A DNA stretch of 64,000 nt from Lactarius indigo. Its lineage: Eukaryota > Basidiomycota > Agaricomycetes > Russulales > Russulaceae. The stretch covers positions 186,001 to 250,000 of the forward strand of contig JAFKAC010000005.1 of NCBI GenBank assembly GCA_025766275.1. Reading direction: 5' to 3'. Shown here in pieces: positions 48,935 through 59,896 of this stretch (positions are counted from its first letter, which is position 1; every line of letters begins with the position of its first letter). Below the pieces are notes generated by a model. The model did not search any database and had not been told where the DNA came from. It saw only the letters and a program-made list of their open reading frames with translations. Position numbers and translations under genes: made by a program.

Positions 48935-51082
48935 ATGGACACCTCGCACTACCGTGAAATCATTGACGGTGAGTTGGTCCGAAGTCCCAGTCATCGGGGA
49001 TAGTTGACCTTATCTACTTGCCATGCAGGGGTGGTGGTAGTGTCCATAGTTTATCAGGTGCGTCTCCGCTAATGCAAACGACGTATACGGGAACCCTACT
49101 AGTAACGTCCTACAGATTGTAACATCGTCGGCCACGGTCAGTTATGCTCTCATTCGTCGCTATTTCCGAGTTCAATGAGGGTTTCAGTGGCTTCGCAACT
49201 CGGTTAGGGCCGAAGGGCCGAAGGAAGAAATAGCGATGGGAACATTGAATAAACTCGGACATGAAGGGCTGACATTGAATGAACACGAAAGTCAGTTCAC
49301 ATCATCTCGGCCCTGCCTCCAAGCTTTACAGATCTTCATAGAACGAATTGCATCCGAGATTATTCACCCTGATCGTATCGATGTTCGACTCACAGGTATG
49401 CTCCCCGCGAATCTTCCTTGAACCTCGGCTTTGAGTCTCTATGATAGATATTGGCGGCCTGGATGACATCATATCTTCATTACGAGAATCCGTCATCATC
49501 TCCCTTCTGAACCCCGGCCTGTTTCGTTCATCATCCGCTCTCTTGATGGCACCCAAAGGCGTCCTACTTCATGGGCCGCCAGGATGTGGTAAAACGATGC
49601 TAGCAAAAGCCCTCGCGAAGGAGTCTGGCGCGACATTTATCAATATCGCACCATCGGCGTTAACGAACAAGTGGTTTGGGGAATCGAATAAATTAGTTGC
49701 TGGATTATTCAGCCTGGCACGGAAGATGCAGCCTTGTATCATCTTTATTGATGAGATCGATTCACTTCTCCGAGAGCGGAGTGAGCATGACCATGAGGTC
49801 ACTGCAATGATGAAAGCAGAATTCATGACGTGTGTCAGTCTTTTTTGTTTTTTTTGCAGGTATCTGATGTCATCGCAGCTTATGGGACGGTCTCCTGTCG
49901 GGCTCAGATAGGATATTAATCCTTGGGGCGACGAACAGGATTGAGGACATTGATCCGGCTTTCCTTAGACGGATGCCGAAACGATTTCCGCTTTCGTTAC
50001 CTGACGCTGCGCAGCGAGAGAAGATCCTGAGGTTGGTGAGTTAGCTCGTCGATCACAAGCTCGGTTCCATACTATTTTCTTACCTGGGCCGTCCTTGACG
50101 AACTGATATTCTTCACAGCTGCTCAGGGATGTGCGGCTTGTCCCAGATTTCCCTATGCGGGCCCTAGTTGAGTATTCGGATGGAATGTCGGGCTCGGACC
50201 TGAAAGAGTTGTGTCGAAATGCCGCAACGTTGGCCCTCGGCGAACTTGTGCGCCAGGGTAATGGCGACATCTCCCATCTTGCTCGTGGCCGAGGAGAGGT
50301 GTGTACGTGTCTCCTTTCAGTCGATCTACTCAGAAAAATACTCTGGACAGGGCCTTGAACTTCGTCCCCTTACGATCAAAGACTTTATCAGTCCAGGTGG
50401 TTCTTCGGTGGTCGTGCACGCTCAGTCTGACGTTCTCGGCTCTAAAAGACCGCCGTATCACACCCAGTATAACGGGATGCAAACTTTGGAGATAAAGGAA
50501 AACACAACAGGAAAGGGGGTGGTCGTGCGTGCTCAGCCGGATACTCCCGGCTCTGTAAGACCGCTGGTTAGTACCCAGAGTAACAGGACGCAAACTTTGA
50601 AGATGAAAAAAAAAACAAAAGAAAAGGGGGTGGTCGTGCGTACTCAGCCAGATACTCTCGGCTCTATAAGACCGCTGATCAGTACCCAGAGTAACAAGAC
50701 GCAAACTTTAGAGATGAAAGAAAACACAAAAGAAAAGGGGGTGGTCGTGCGTACTCAGCCAGATACTCTCGGCTATATAAGACCGCTGATCAGTGCCCAG
50801 AGTAACAAGACGCAAACTTTAGAGATGAAAGAAAACACAAAAGCAAAGGGGGTGGTTATGCATGCTCAGCCGGATACTCTCGGCTCTATAAGACCGCTGG
50901 TTAGTGCCCAGAGTAACAGGACGCAAATTTTGGAGATGAAAGAAAACACAAAAGGAAGGGAGGTAGTATGGGCAGGGGGGTCGTCTATGTTGGTAACGAG
51001 AAGGAATCTACTGCCAAGCCTACGCACTATCTGCCTCTTTGGAGTCTGTTTTTTAATCGCCTGCCTTCTCCTTTCCGTGTGA
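48935..51082 (+). CDS. Msp1/ATAD1-like AAA ATPase, array copy 3, with repeat-rich C-terminal tail
   Basis: Exons 48935-48968, 49029-49057, 49116-49136, 49188-49290, 49342-49395, 49448-49829, 49879-50035, 50119-50298 and 50351-51082 join in phase to 563 aa, by far the longest copy. N-terminal anchor [22 protein letters not shown] module complete ([39 protein letters not shown]). Exon 9 first encodes the family end ([18 protein letters not shown]), then five 37-residue repeats (50408-50962), then a single hydrophobic C-terminus ([20 protein letters not shown]) three residues before the stop. The repeats are hydrophilic and basic/acidic mixed, so they would form a flexible linker between the ATPase and a tail anchor. 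Topology is inferred. Confidence 0.87.
50408..50962 (+). repeat. Coding minisatellite, 5 x 111 bp
   Basis: Five units at 50408-50518, 50519-50629, 50630-50740, 50741-50851 and 50852-50962, each exactly 37 codons. Consensus begins [18 protein letters not shown] and continues [19 protein letters not shown]. Unit 1 is the most diverged and is the only one with a counterpart in copies 2, 4 and 5; units 2-5 are nearly identical. In-frame expansion without stops. Confidence 0.93.
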
Positions 51083-51577
51083 ACCTTGCTCTGGTATCAT
51101 TTCCCAGCTGGCGTTATACTTTTCCCCCTTCCACGGTCTCACTCACATTGTCTCACCTTTCTTCCTTCCTCGTTCGTAGGTGCATCCCCATTCTCTAATA
51201 TTCGCTACGACAACGGCTCATAGGCCACTCATAGATAGGCCCCACGGGCTTGCGCCTCGTTTCCATGCCCCGTCCTGCCTCGTCTCCACCCCGCGTCTTA
51301 TATCGTCCTTCCAGTACCATACATTTCCTCACTCTTTGTGTTGCTGTTTCCTCACTTCACACCTTCTACCCTCTGGCTCCATTTGTATCTAAGCACTACC
51401 CTTTCTCTATTGTAACAGTTGTTACCCTCTCATCCTATTGTTAGACCTGTGTGATCCTCGAGGTCGGGCCCACTCGAAGCATAAACTTGCAAGTCAGGCA
51501 CTCGCTTTTTCGCTCTTCTTTTGTCCTTCCGTTCCCTGGATGCTTCAGGATAGTTATATGCGCATTCGTGCTAATAT
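51083..51577. other. 3' flank of copy 3
   Basis: Shared array 3' region (about 51190-51260 matches flanks of the other copies) up to the retrotransposon target site. No gene seen. Confidence 0.6.
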
Positions 51578-51587
51578 CCTCTCACTC

Positions 51588-52397
51588 ATCAAAACAAGTA
51601 TCGCGCTGGGAGTAGACAACCAGGCAGCGATCTTGGCGATAACTACACCAGGCAACAAATCAGGACACTACCTGGCAGACCTGGTTCGCACCGCAGCAAC
51701 GGGCCTGCGCAAAAAGGGAGGACCCAAAATGTCACTTACAGTCCGATGGACAGCAGGACACGTAAACATACAAGGAAATGAAAAAGCAGACGAGGAAGCG
51801 AAAGAAGCCGCAGATGGGAAGACGTCGCCCATGGACGCCCTTCCACCTCACCTCCGCAAACCGCTCAAAATCAGCAGGTCTGCATCGAGACAATGCTTCA
51901 AAGAAAGACTCAAAGCGTGGTGGAGGAGCGACTGGCAGGCATCGACAAGGGCTCATAAACTTAAGCAAATCGACGTATCAATCCCATCCCCTAAGTTCCT
52001 AAAACTGACGAGCGACCCCAAACTCTCTAGGAAAGGAGCGAGCTGGATATTCCAGCTGAGATCGGGTCACTTCCCTCTCAACGCGTACCTATTCAGATTC
52101 AAAAGGACGGAAAGCGACAGCTGCCCGGCGTGCGGACATAGACCAGAAACCCAACAACACTTCCTCCTAGACTGCCCAGCGTTCGTGAGCGAACGCTGGA
52201 CACTCCAAAAAACGAAAAGATCTACGGAAGAGGCCTACGCAAAGCTCCTACAAGACCCAAAATCAATCATCCCCCTGGTCAAATTCATCCAAGACTCAGG
52301 ACGCCTCTCGCAAGAACACGCGTCGGCAAACATGAGAGATAAGATTAGAGATAAGATTAGAGATAGAAAGGAGAGAGGGATCCAGAAACGCAAATAA
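51588..52397 (+). pseudogene. RNase H and zinc-finger end of a LINE polyprotein
   Basis: An open frame of about 269 codons continues from the truncation point to TAA at 52395-52397. RNase H signatures: GVDNQAAILAIT at the start and TAGHVNIQGNEKADEEAKEA, with the metal-binding Asp residues. A C-terminal Cys/His motif follows (CPACGHRPETQQHFLLDCPA), as in many fungal and plant LINE ORF2 proteins. The end is very basic (MRDKIRDKIRDRKERG) with a short internal repeat. No start or catalytic polymerase part, so not functional. Confidence 0.9.
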
Positions 52398-52795
52398 TCA
52401 AACCCACGCACCAACACCACCTCACACCAACTCACGCCAACCCACCCACACCACACCTCTCCCTTACATCCCCACGACTCGCCGGGCCAGACAAGCCCAC
52501 TCAAGACACGTTGAGTGAAGAGGAAGACGTAGTGGCAAGCTCAACTCATTCCATCAAGACCGCGCAAGCTCCTAAACGCGGCTCGCAACTCACGCCAAGG
52601 CGGCGCAGCCGCCCCTCTCAACCCAACACTTGACGGGAAGCAAAGCCACTCCTTCACGGGAGTGGGGGGGAACTACGATAATCAGAACCACCCACGAACG
52701 CTCAATTCATATATGTATTGGACAAGTAGAATCGTGCTACATAGGGTATTAGGCCCCAAGGCGCACGTAAATGGATTTAAAAAAAAAAAAAAAAA
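51588..52795 (+). mobile_element. 5'-truncated non-LTR retrotransposon (LINE) with RNase H
   Basis: 1208-bp insertion ending in A17 (52779-52795) and flanked by perfect 10-bp duplications CCTCTCACTC at 51578-51587 and 52796-52805. Paralogous spacers at about 56768 and 60505 read through without an insert. The element begins inside the RNase H domain, so reverse transcriptase and endonuclease are missing. The 3' untranslated part (52398-52778) has no open frame. Poly-A tail, target duplication and 5' truncation are the hallmarks of target-primed reverse transcription. Confidence 0.95.
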
Positions 52796-52805
52796 CCTCT
52801 CACTC

Positions 52806-54450
52806 TCTAGTTGTTGGATATCTGTTCCCTCTTGCACAAATTGCTACCATGTTCGCCTCGGTCGCCGTCTTGGTTCTGTTCACCCTATCTGATCTTCTCC
52901 CTTCTCGTCACGGGATCCCACTCCGCCTTTGAACCCACAGGATTGACCTTGTCACCCTATTTAGATTGGACTGTATCGTACCCTCACTCAAATAAGTAAT
53001 ATTTACTAGTCGCAGTCCGGTGCAGAGCTTGAGGCTGCGCATCCCCTGGATCCTGACGTCACTTCACCTACTATTACTGCTTGACTGCAGGTTGGCGAAA
53101 GCGCTGACAAGGATCTTCACAAAACTAGTTTTTCTATTCCACTTTGCAGGTCCGACTCCCCTTTTTGCGTGGCCCAAACACCATTATTCAGGAGTAGACG
53201 CAGTATATCCGACCACCCTTCTGTTACGGTCAATGCATGTATGAGAAACGCATAACGGACAATGTATCAAAACAAAAGACGACGTGCGGCGTCTTTCGGT
53301 GAGTCAGCGCAGCGCGGCAATATTTACATTTAGAGCTCAATCTTTCCAAGTGACGTGCGTCGACGTGATTTACAAGAGAAGGCTGAAAGGGCGTGAGAGC
53401 GAAGGGTAAAACTATGAATGCAAGAATACCTCGGATGGAGCCCCGTTGACGTTAGAGAGCGAGGCAGCGAGGGTGAGGGAAAGGGTTTCGAGGAACAGCC
53501 AAGAATGATGTCAAGACACAGAGAAAAAAAGCACACTTTGCGCACCCTTCTGTAAACTGTAAATGGGGGATAAATGTTCGATAAACATCGAGGGAGCGAT
53601 CAAGGATGAACACCAGGAAGGGTATTCTTGCTCAACCCGTTACGGAAATAAGGCTCATTGGAGGCGTATGGGGATAAAGCAAGCTGCGTAATTTAGTACG
53701 AATCCCCAACATCGTCATCATGCAAAGATGGGCGACAGCGATGCAGCGTGCAACTAGAAAAAGTTTATGATAAGTATTATGCTCTCAGACAAACAGCAAA
53801 CCTTCATGTCAGTGACTGATTTCTCTAGCATAAATCACTGAAAGCCTTAACAGCTCAAAGAAAAGGGGTGGGGGGAGAGGCACAGAACGAAGCAAGGGGA
53901 GAAAAGAATGGAGGGTGGAGGACTTTCGTCAGGCTGGACCGGAACGCGGAACAGCTCACGTGCGTGCTGTTTGAAGCCCAGACTCAGATGTGGCGAAATT
54001 CATCCCCGCAGAGGCGTGTAGTTGCGCAACAGTTGACATCACACTGTTAAAAAAAGGGAGGAAGGAAGTGACGACGCAATGCACACAGTCGTTTGATGAA
54101 AAGGGGGTCTAGTGTACAAAAAAAATGCTGCAACCGAGTTGCAAACAGCATTCAAGGCCCGCCGAATGCGGGACCACTCCGGGACGACCCGATAGTAATG
54201 ATAGATAGATAGATAGTACTACTGCATAGAAATGTGGTGATGCTCCGGCGGCTATGCGCAAGTAGTGCACGTGTTGTCAGTTGCCGCCACTCCGTGTTCA
54301 AGATCACAATCGAGGTCTCTTGCGTTCGGCCACCGAGCACCGTCACCCGACTGTTCAATTTAACCAGCAACTCCAACTCATTCTAAACAGAGTCATCAAT
54401 CCTTTCGGCCACTCGTTGAGCAGCTATACCACCCAGACCAACGTACAAGG
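52806..54450. other. Intergenic, unit 3 to 4, partly replaced
   Basis: Shared array sequence continues to about 53291. From there to about 54223 the unit carries unrelated DNA in place of the roughly 640-bp block found in the other spacers, and then rejoins the array consensus near GATGCTCCGG. The foreign block holds no clear gene. Confidence 0.6.
54200..54216. repeat. (GATA)4 microsatellite
   Basis: Four GATA units at the right edge of the foreign block in the unit 3-4 spacer. Confidence 0.85.
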
Positions 54451-56226
54451 ATGGCCATCCCACATTACCGTGAAATCATTGACGGTTAGTTGATCCAAAG
54501 TTCGAGTCGTTGTGATCGTTGACCCTTTTCTGCTTGCTATGTAGGGGTAGTGGTAATGTTCGTAGTTTCTCAGGTGCGTCTGCTGATGCAAATGAAGTAT
54601 ACGGAAAGCCTAATGACAAGTGTTCCACAGGTCGCAACACGGTCAGTCGCGGTCAGTTTTGCTCTCTCATTCGTCGCTATTTTCAAGTCTAATGGGAGTT
54701 TCAGTGGTTGCGCGACTCGAATAAGCCCGAGAGGTCGAAGGAAGAAATAGCTATGGGAACATTGAAGAAACTCGGACATGGAGGGCTCGAGTTGAATGAA
54801 CACGAAAGTCAGTTCACATCATCTCGGCCCTGCCTCCAAGTTTTACCGATCCTCATAGAACGAATTGCATCCGAGATTATCCACCCTGATCATATTGATG
54901 TTCGACTCACAGGTATGCTCCTCGCGAATCCTCCTTGCACCTTGACACTGAGTCCCTATGATAGATATTGGCGGCCTGGAACACATCATATCTTCATTAC
55001 GAGAATCCGTCATCATCTCCCTTCTGAACCCCGACCTGTTTCGCTCATCCGCTCTCTTGACGGCACCCAAAGGCGTCCTACTTCATGGACCGCCAGGATG
55101 TGGTAAAACGATGCTAGCAAAAGCTCTTGCGAAGGAGTCCGGCGCGACATTCATTAACATTGCACCATCGACGTTAACGAACAAGTGGTTTGGGGAATCG
55201 AACAAATTAGTTGCTGGATTATTCAGCCTGGCACGGAAAATACAGCCTTGTATCATCTTTATTGATGAGATCGATTCACTTCTCCGAGAGCGGAGTGAGA
55301 ATGACCACGAGGTCACTGCAATGATGAAAGCAGAATTCATGACGTGTGTCAGTCTTTTTTGTTTTTTTTGCAGGTATCTGATGTCATCGCAGCTTATGGG
55401 ACGGTCTCCTGTCGGGCTCAGATAGGATATTAATCCTTGGGGCGACGAACAGGATTGAGGACATTGATCCGGCTTTCCTTAGACGAATGCCGAAACGATT
55501 TCCGCTTTTGTTACCTGACGCTGCGCAGCGGGAGAAGATCTTGAGGTTGGTGAGTTGATTCGTCGATCTCAAGATCGGTTCCATCCTCTAGCCTAGCTTG
55601 TCCTTGGTGAACTAATACTCTTCTCAGCTGCTCAGGGATGTACCGCTTTCCCCAAGATTTCCTATGCGGATCCTAGCCGAGTATTCGAGGGGAAAGTCGG
55701 GCTCGGACTTGAAAGAATTGTGTCGGGACGCTGCGATGTTGCCCGTCCGCGAACTTGTGTGCCAGGGTAACGGTGACATCTCCCTTCTTGCCCGTGGCAA
55801 AGGCAAGGTGCGTACCCGTCCTCTCAGTTGACCCATCTAGCAACATGTTCTGCACAGCCCCTTGAACTTCGTCCTCTCACGATCAAAGACTTCATTAATC
55901 CAGGCAGTCCTTCAATGGTCGTGCGCGCTCAGTCAAATGCTCTCGGCTTTATAAAACCGCAGGATTATATCCAGCGTAACAAGACTCGAAATTGGGATAT
56001 AACAGAAAGTGAGGCGTGGGCAATGGTGTCTTCTATGTTGCTGCGATGCCTTGGCACTATCGGCATTCTCGGAACCACTTTTTTAACCGCGTGGCTCGCC
56101 TATCTTTGCTTTTCCACGCTCGCCTTGCTCTGGTATCGTTGCCTTGTTCTAATTCTCAAGCTATTCTATCTCGCTTTCAAAATCTTCTTCACGTTGATCT
56201 TCTTTTTTTTCTTCATCTCTCTCTGA
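54451..56226 (+). CDS. Msp1/ATAD1-like AAA ATPase, array copy 4, with multi-span C-terminal tail
   Basis: Exons 54451-54484, 54545-54573, 54631-54651, 54705-54807, 54859-54912, 54965-55343, 55393-55549, 55628-55807 and 55858-56226 join in phase to 441 aa. N-terminal anchor [19 protein letters not shown]. Walker A GPPGCGKT, pore loop NKWFGESNK, Walker [19 protein letters not shown] and FLRRMPKRF are present. The last exon encodes the family end ([15 protein letters not shown]), one diverged repeat unit ([15 protein letters not shown]), and a long hydrophobic tail of two or three spans ([40 protein letters not shown], then [14 protein letters not shown] at the very end). The tail is clearly longer than in copies 3 and 5. 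The final Phe-rich segment lies only a few residues from the stop, as in tail-anchored proteins. Confidence 0.87.
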
Positions 56227-58172
56227 CGCATCCATATTCTCTAATATTCACCATGACCTCGGCTCCTAGGCCACTCATAGACAGGCCGCGCGGGCCCGTG
56301 CCTCGTGCTGTCTTTGTTCGTTGCGCCCGCACCCCCTCCCCTGTATTAGTATATATCCTTCTTGTCTTATATAGCACGCACGCATCGTCACCTTTTGTCT
56401 TGCGTCTCGGCCACTTGTACCTTGGTACCTCGCTTCCATGCTCCGTTCCGTCTCGTCTCTACCCTGCATCTCGTATCGTCCTTCCTGTATTATCCATTTC
56501 CTCTATAGCTCACTGTTTCCCCACTTTACATCTCTGACCCTGGCTCCATTTGTATTTAAACACTACCTTTTCTCAGCTGGAAGTGTACCTACCACTGTTG
56601 TTTCCCTCCCATCCTATTGTTAGGCCTGTGTGATTCTCCGGGTCATGCCCACTCGAAGGATAAAATTGCAAATCGGGCACTCGCCTTCTCTTAGTCGCTC
56701 GCTCTTCTTTTGTCCTTGCACTCCCTGAATGCTCCTTAGATAGTTCTGTGCACGTCCGTGTTAATATCCTCGCTCTAGTTGTCGGATACTACCTGTTCAC
56801 TCTTGCACCAGCAACTCGCCATCGTGGTCGCTTCGGTTACGGCCTTGGTCCTGCACACCTCTTTGGTTTATCTCATCGTCCCCCCTCCTTTCTTAACAGA
56901 ATCCCGCTCCGCCTCCGAGCTCACAGGACAAAGTTTTGACTTCCTCCTCCAATTTAAATTGGACTGTATACTTTACCGTCACTCAAATAATTAATATGTA
57001 CTAGTCGCAGTACTACGGTGCGGGGCCTATGTATTCCTCGCATCTATGATGTTGTTTTATCTACCATTATCGCTCGACTGCAGGCTGGCGAACACGCAGA
57101 CAAAAGATCTTCACAAAACTAGTCCTCGCAAACCGCTTCGCAGGTCTGACTCCCCTTTTTGCGTGGCCCGAACATTTATTATCCAAGAGATGTAGACACA
57201 GCATATCTGATCGCCCTCCCATTACGGCCAACACATGTATGGGCAATGCACAACGGGAAACGTGTCAAAACTAAAGACGGCGAGCGGCGCGTATGTAAAC
57301 GGTAAGGGTTCCATAACCAACTTCATAACAGCTACAGCGAAATTTTTTGAGTCCCACTTCCGTGTACAGAGCCCCATGTCGCACTTCATTGTTTATTACC
57401 GATTTTTTTCCTACCCAAAAATATACTGAATCGTTTGGGTGTATGTATGCGTACTCGATTGCTTCGAGAATGTAGCTTCCGAGCCCACAGAGCCTCCTTA
57501 CGAGTGAACTCTCCAACACCGGTACGCCAACTTCGCACCCTATCCTATGTTCGTAGTTTCGGCGCGGTGGCGTCATGAGACGCACAAGCAAGGGCCCTCA
57601 GCGCCACCGGCGATGAAGGAAAGAATCCCGCGGTGATTAGTTGTGTGAATTCGACAGAGCTGGCATGTATTATTGTACTGGCAGGACGATATATATGCGC
57701 TAGAACGTGAAGGTGCACGGATAAGGATCTGGCCGAGGCTGTACTTGTCACATTCGTTGTATTTTTCTTACGCATGTCACTGGAGCGGGGGCTGGATTGG
57801 AAAGTCCGGCATTAGATCAGCAAGATGTCACGTGCCACGGACAGTGGTGTGCCCCAAAAGGGAATGTTTGAAAACACTAGCGCCATCGGCCCGTATCTGG
57901 TTCGTGGCCGGCCGCCGAGTCCTCTGTGACATATGTGGTTATATAGTATGGCGATGCTCCGGTGGCATCGTGCAGTAGCGCGCGCATCGTCCCTTCAACC
58001 ATTATTGCCACTCTGTGTTCAGGGTCACAAACGAGGTCTCTTGTGTTCGGCCACCGCGCACCATCACCTGGCTGTTCAATACTGCGCGCAACTCTAACTC
58101 GTTCTCAATAGAGTGCCCAATTTTTTTTGGCTCCTCGTCGTGCAGCTACATCGTCCAGACCGTCGTGCAGGG
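56227..58172. other. Intergenic, unit 4 to 5
   Basis: The most complete spacer of the array: 3' blocks near 56260-56330, CTCAAATAATTAATATG near 56983, a direct match to the LINE target region near 56768 without insertion, and the 5' block from about 58020. No gene seen. Confidence 0.65.
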
Positions 58173-59896
58173 ATGACCATCTCACGGTACCTCGTTGACG
58201 GTGAGTTGGTCCAGAATCCGAGCTGTTGTGGTTTGTTAACCCTTTTCTGCTTGCTATGTAGGGGTAGTGGTGACGTTCATAGCTTCTCAGGTGCGTCTCC
58301 GCCAATGCAAATGATGTATATAGAAAACCTACTAGTAAACTTCCCACAGCTTGCAACACAGTCAGTTGCGGTCAGTTTTGCTCTCTCATTCGTCGCTATT
58401 TTCAAGTTCAATGGGAGTTTCAGTGGCTTCGCAACTTGATTAAGGCCGAAGGGCCGAAGGAAGAAATAGCTATGGGAACATTGAATAAACTCGGACATGA
58501 AGGGCTGAGATTGAATGAACACGAAAGTCAGTTCACATCATCTCGGCCCTACCTCCAAGTTTTACAGATCTTCATAGAACGAATTGCATCCGAAATTATT
58601 CACCCCGATAAAATCGAGGTTCGACTCACAGGTAGGCTCCCCGCGAATCTTCCTTGCACCTTAGCTTTGAGCCCGTATGATAGATATTGGCGGCCTGGAA
58701 GACATCATATCTTCATTACGAGAATCCGTCATCATCTCCCTTCTGAACCCCGACCTGTTTCGCTCATCATCCACTCTGTTGACGGCACCCAAAGGCGTCC
58801 TACTTCATGGGCCACCAGGATGTGGTAAAACGATGCTAGCAAAAGCTCTTGCGAAGGAGTCCGGCGCGACATTCATTAACATTGCACCATCGGTATTAAC
58901 AAACAAGTGGTTTGGGGAACCGAACAAACTAGTTGCTGGATTATTCAGCCTGGCACGGAAGATGCAGCCTTGTATCATCTTTATAGATGAGATCGATTCA
59001 CTTCTCCGAGAGCGGAGTCAGCATGACCACGAGGCCAATGCAATGATGAAAGCAGAATTCATGACGTGTGTCGGTTTCTTCCTTCCTTTGCAGATATCTG
59101 ATGTGGTCGCAGCTTATGGGACGGCCTCCTGTCGGGCTCAGATAGGATATTAATCCTTGGGGCGACGAACAGGATTGAGGACATTGATCCGGCTTTCCTT
59201 AGACGGATGCCGAAACGATTTCCGCTTTCGTTACCTGACGCTGCGCAGCGAGAGAAGATCCTGAGGTTGGTGAGTTGGCTCGTCGATTTAAAGCTCTGTT
59301 CCATACTATTTTCTTACCTGGGCTGTCCTTGACGAACTAATATTCTTCACAGCTGCTCAGGGATGTGCGGCTTGTCCCAAATTTCCCTATGCGGGCCCTA
59401 GTTGAGCATTCGGATGGAATGTCGGGCTCGGACCTGAGAGAGTTGTGTCGAAATGCCGCAACGTTGCCCCTCGGCGAACTTGTGCGCCAGGGTAATGGTG
59501 ACATCTCCCATCTTGCTCGTGGCCGAGGCGAGGTGTGTACGTGTCTCCTTTCAGTCGATCTACTCAGCAAAATGCTCTGGACAGGGCCTTGAACTTCGTC
59601 CCCTTACGATCAAAGACTTTATCAGTCCAGGTGGTTCTTCGGTGGTCGCGCGCGCTCAGTCTGATGTTCTCGACTCTAAAAGACCGCCGTATCACACCCA
59701 GTATAACGGGATGCAAACTTTAGAGATAAAAGGAAACACAAAAGGAGGGGGGTTATGGGCAAGGGTGTCGTCTATGTGGGCAACGATGGGAAGAAGTATT
59801 CTGCGAGCCCCACGCATTATCTGCCTTACCGCAGTCTATCTTTTAGCCGCGTGGATTTTCTACCGTTACTCAATCGTGCTATTCAACATGATCTAG
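58173..59896 (+). CDS. Msp1/ATAD1-like AAA ATPase, array copy 5, with C-terminal membrane tail
   Basis: Exons 58173-58200, 58262-58290, 58350-58370, 58424-58526, 58578-58631, 58684-59065, 59113-59269, 59353-59532 and 59585-59896 join in phase to 421 aa. N-terminal anchor [19 protein letters not shown]. Walker A GPPGCGKT, Walker [19 protein letters not shown] and FLRRMPKRF are intact. Pore loop 1 reads NKWFGEPNK: Pro replaces the Ser found in the other four copies, which could affect substrate gripping. The tail has one repeat unit ([18 protein letters not shown]) and a hydrophobic end ([20 protein letters not shown]) a few residues before the stop. The 9-codon first exon is two codons shorter than in copies 3 and 4. 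Confidence 0.87.

Noticed and set aside
51438..51587. Extending the LINE open frame upstream to 51438
   Set aside because: This part is array spacer sequence present in the other units; the element begins only after the target duplication at 51587.
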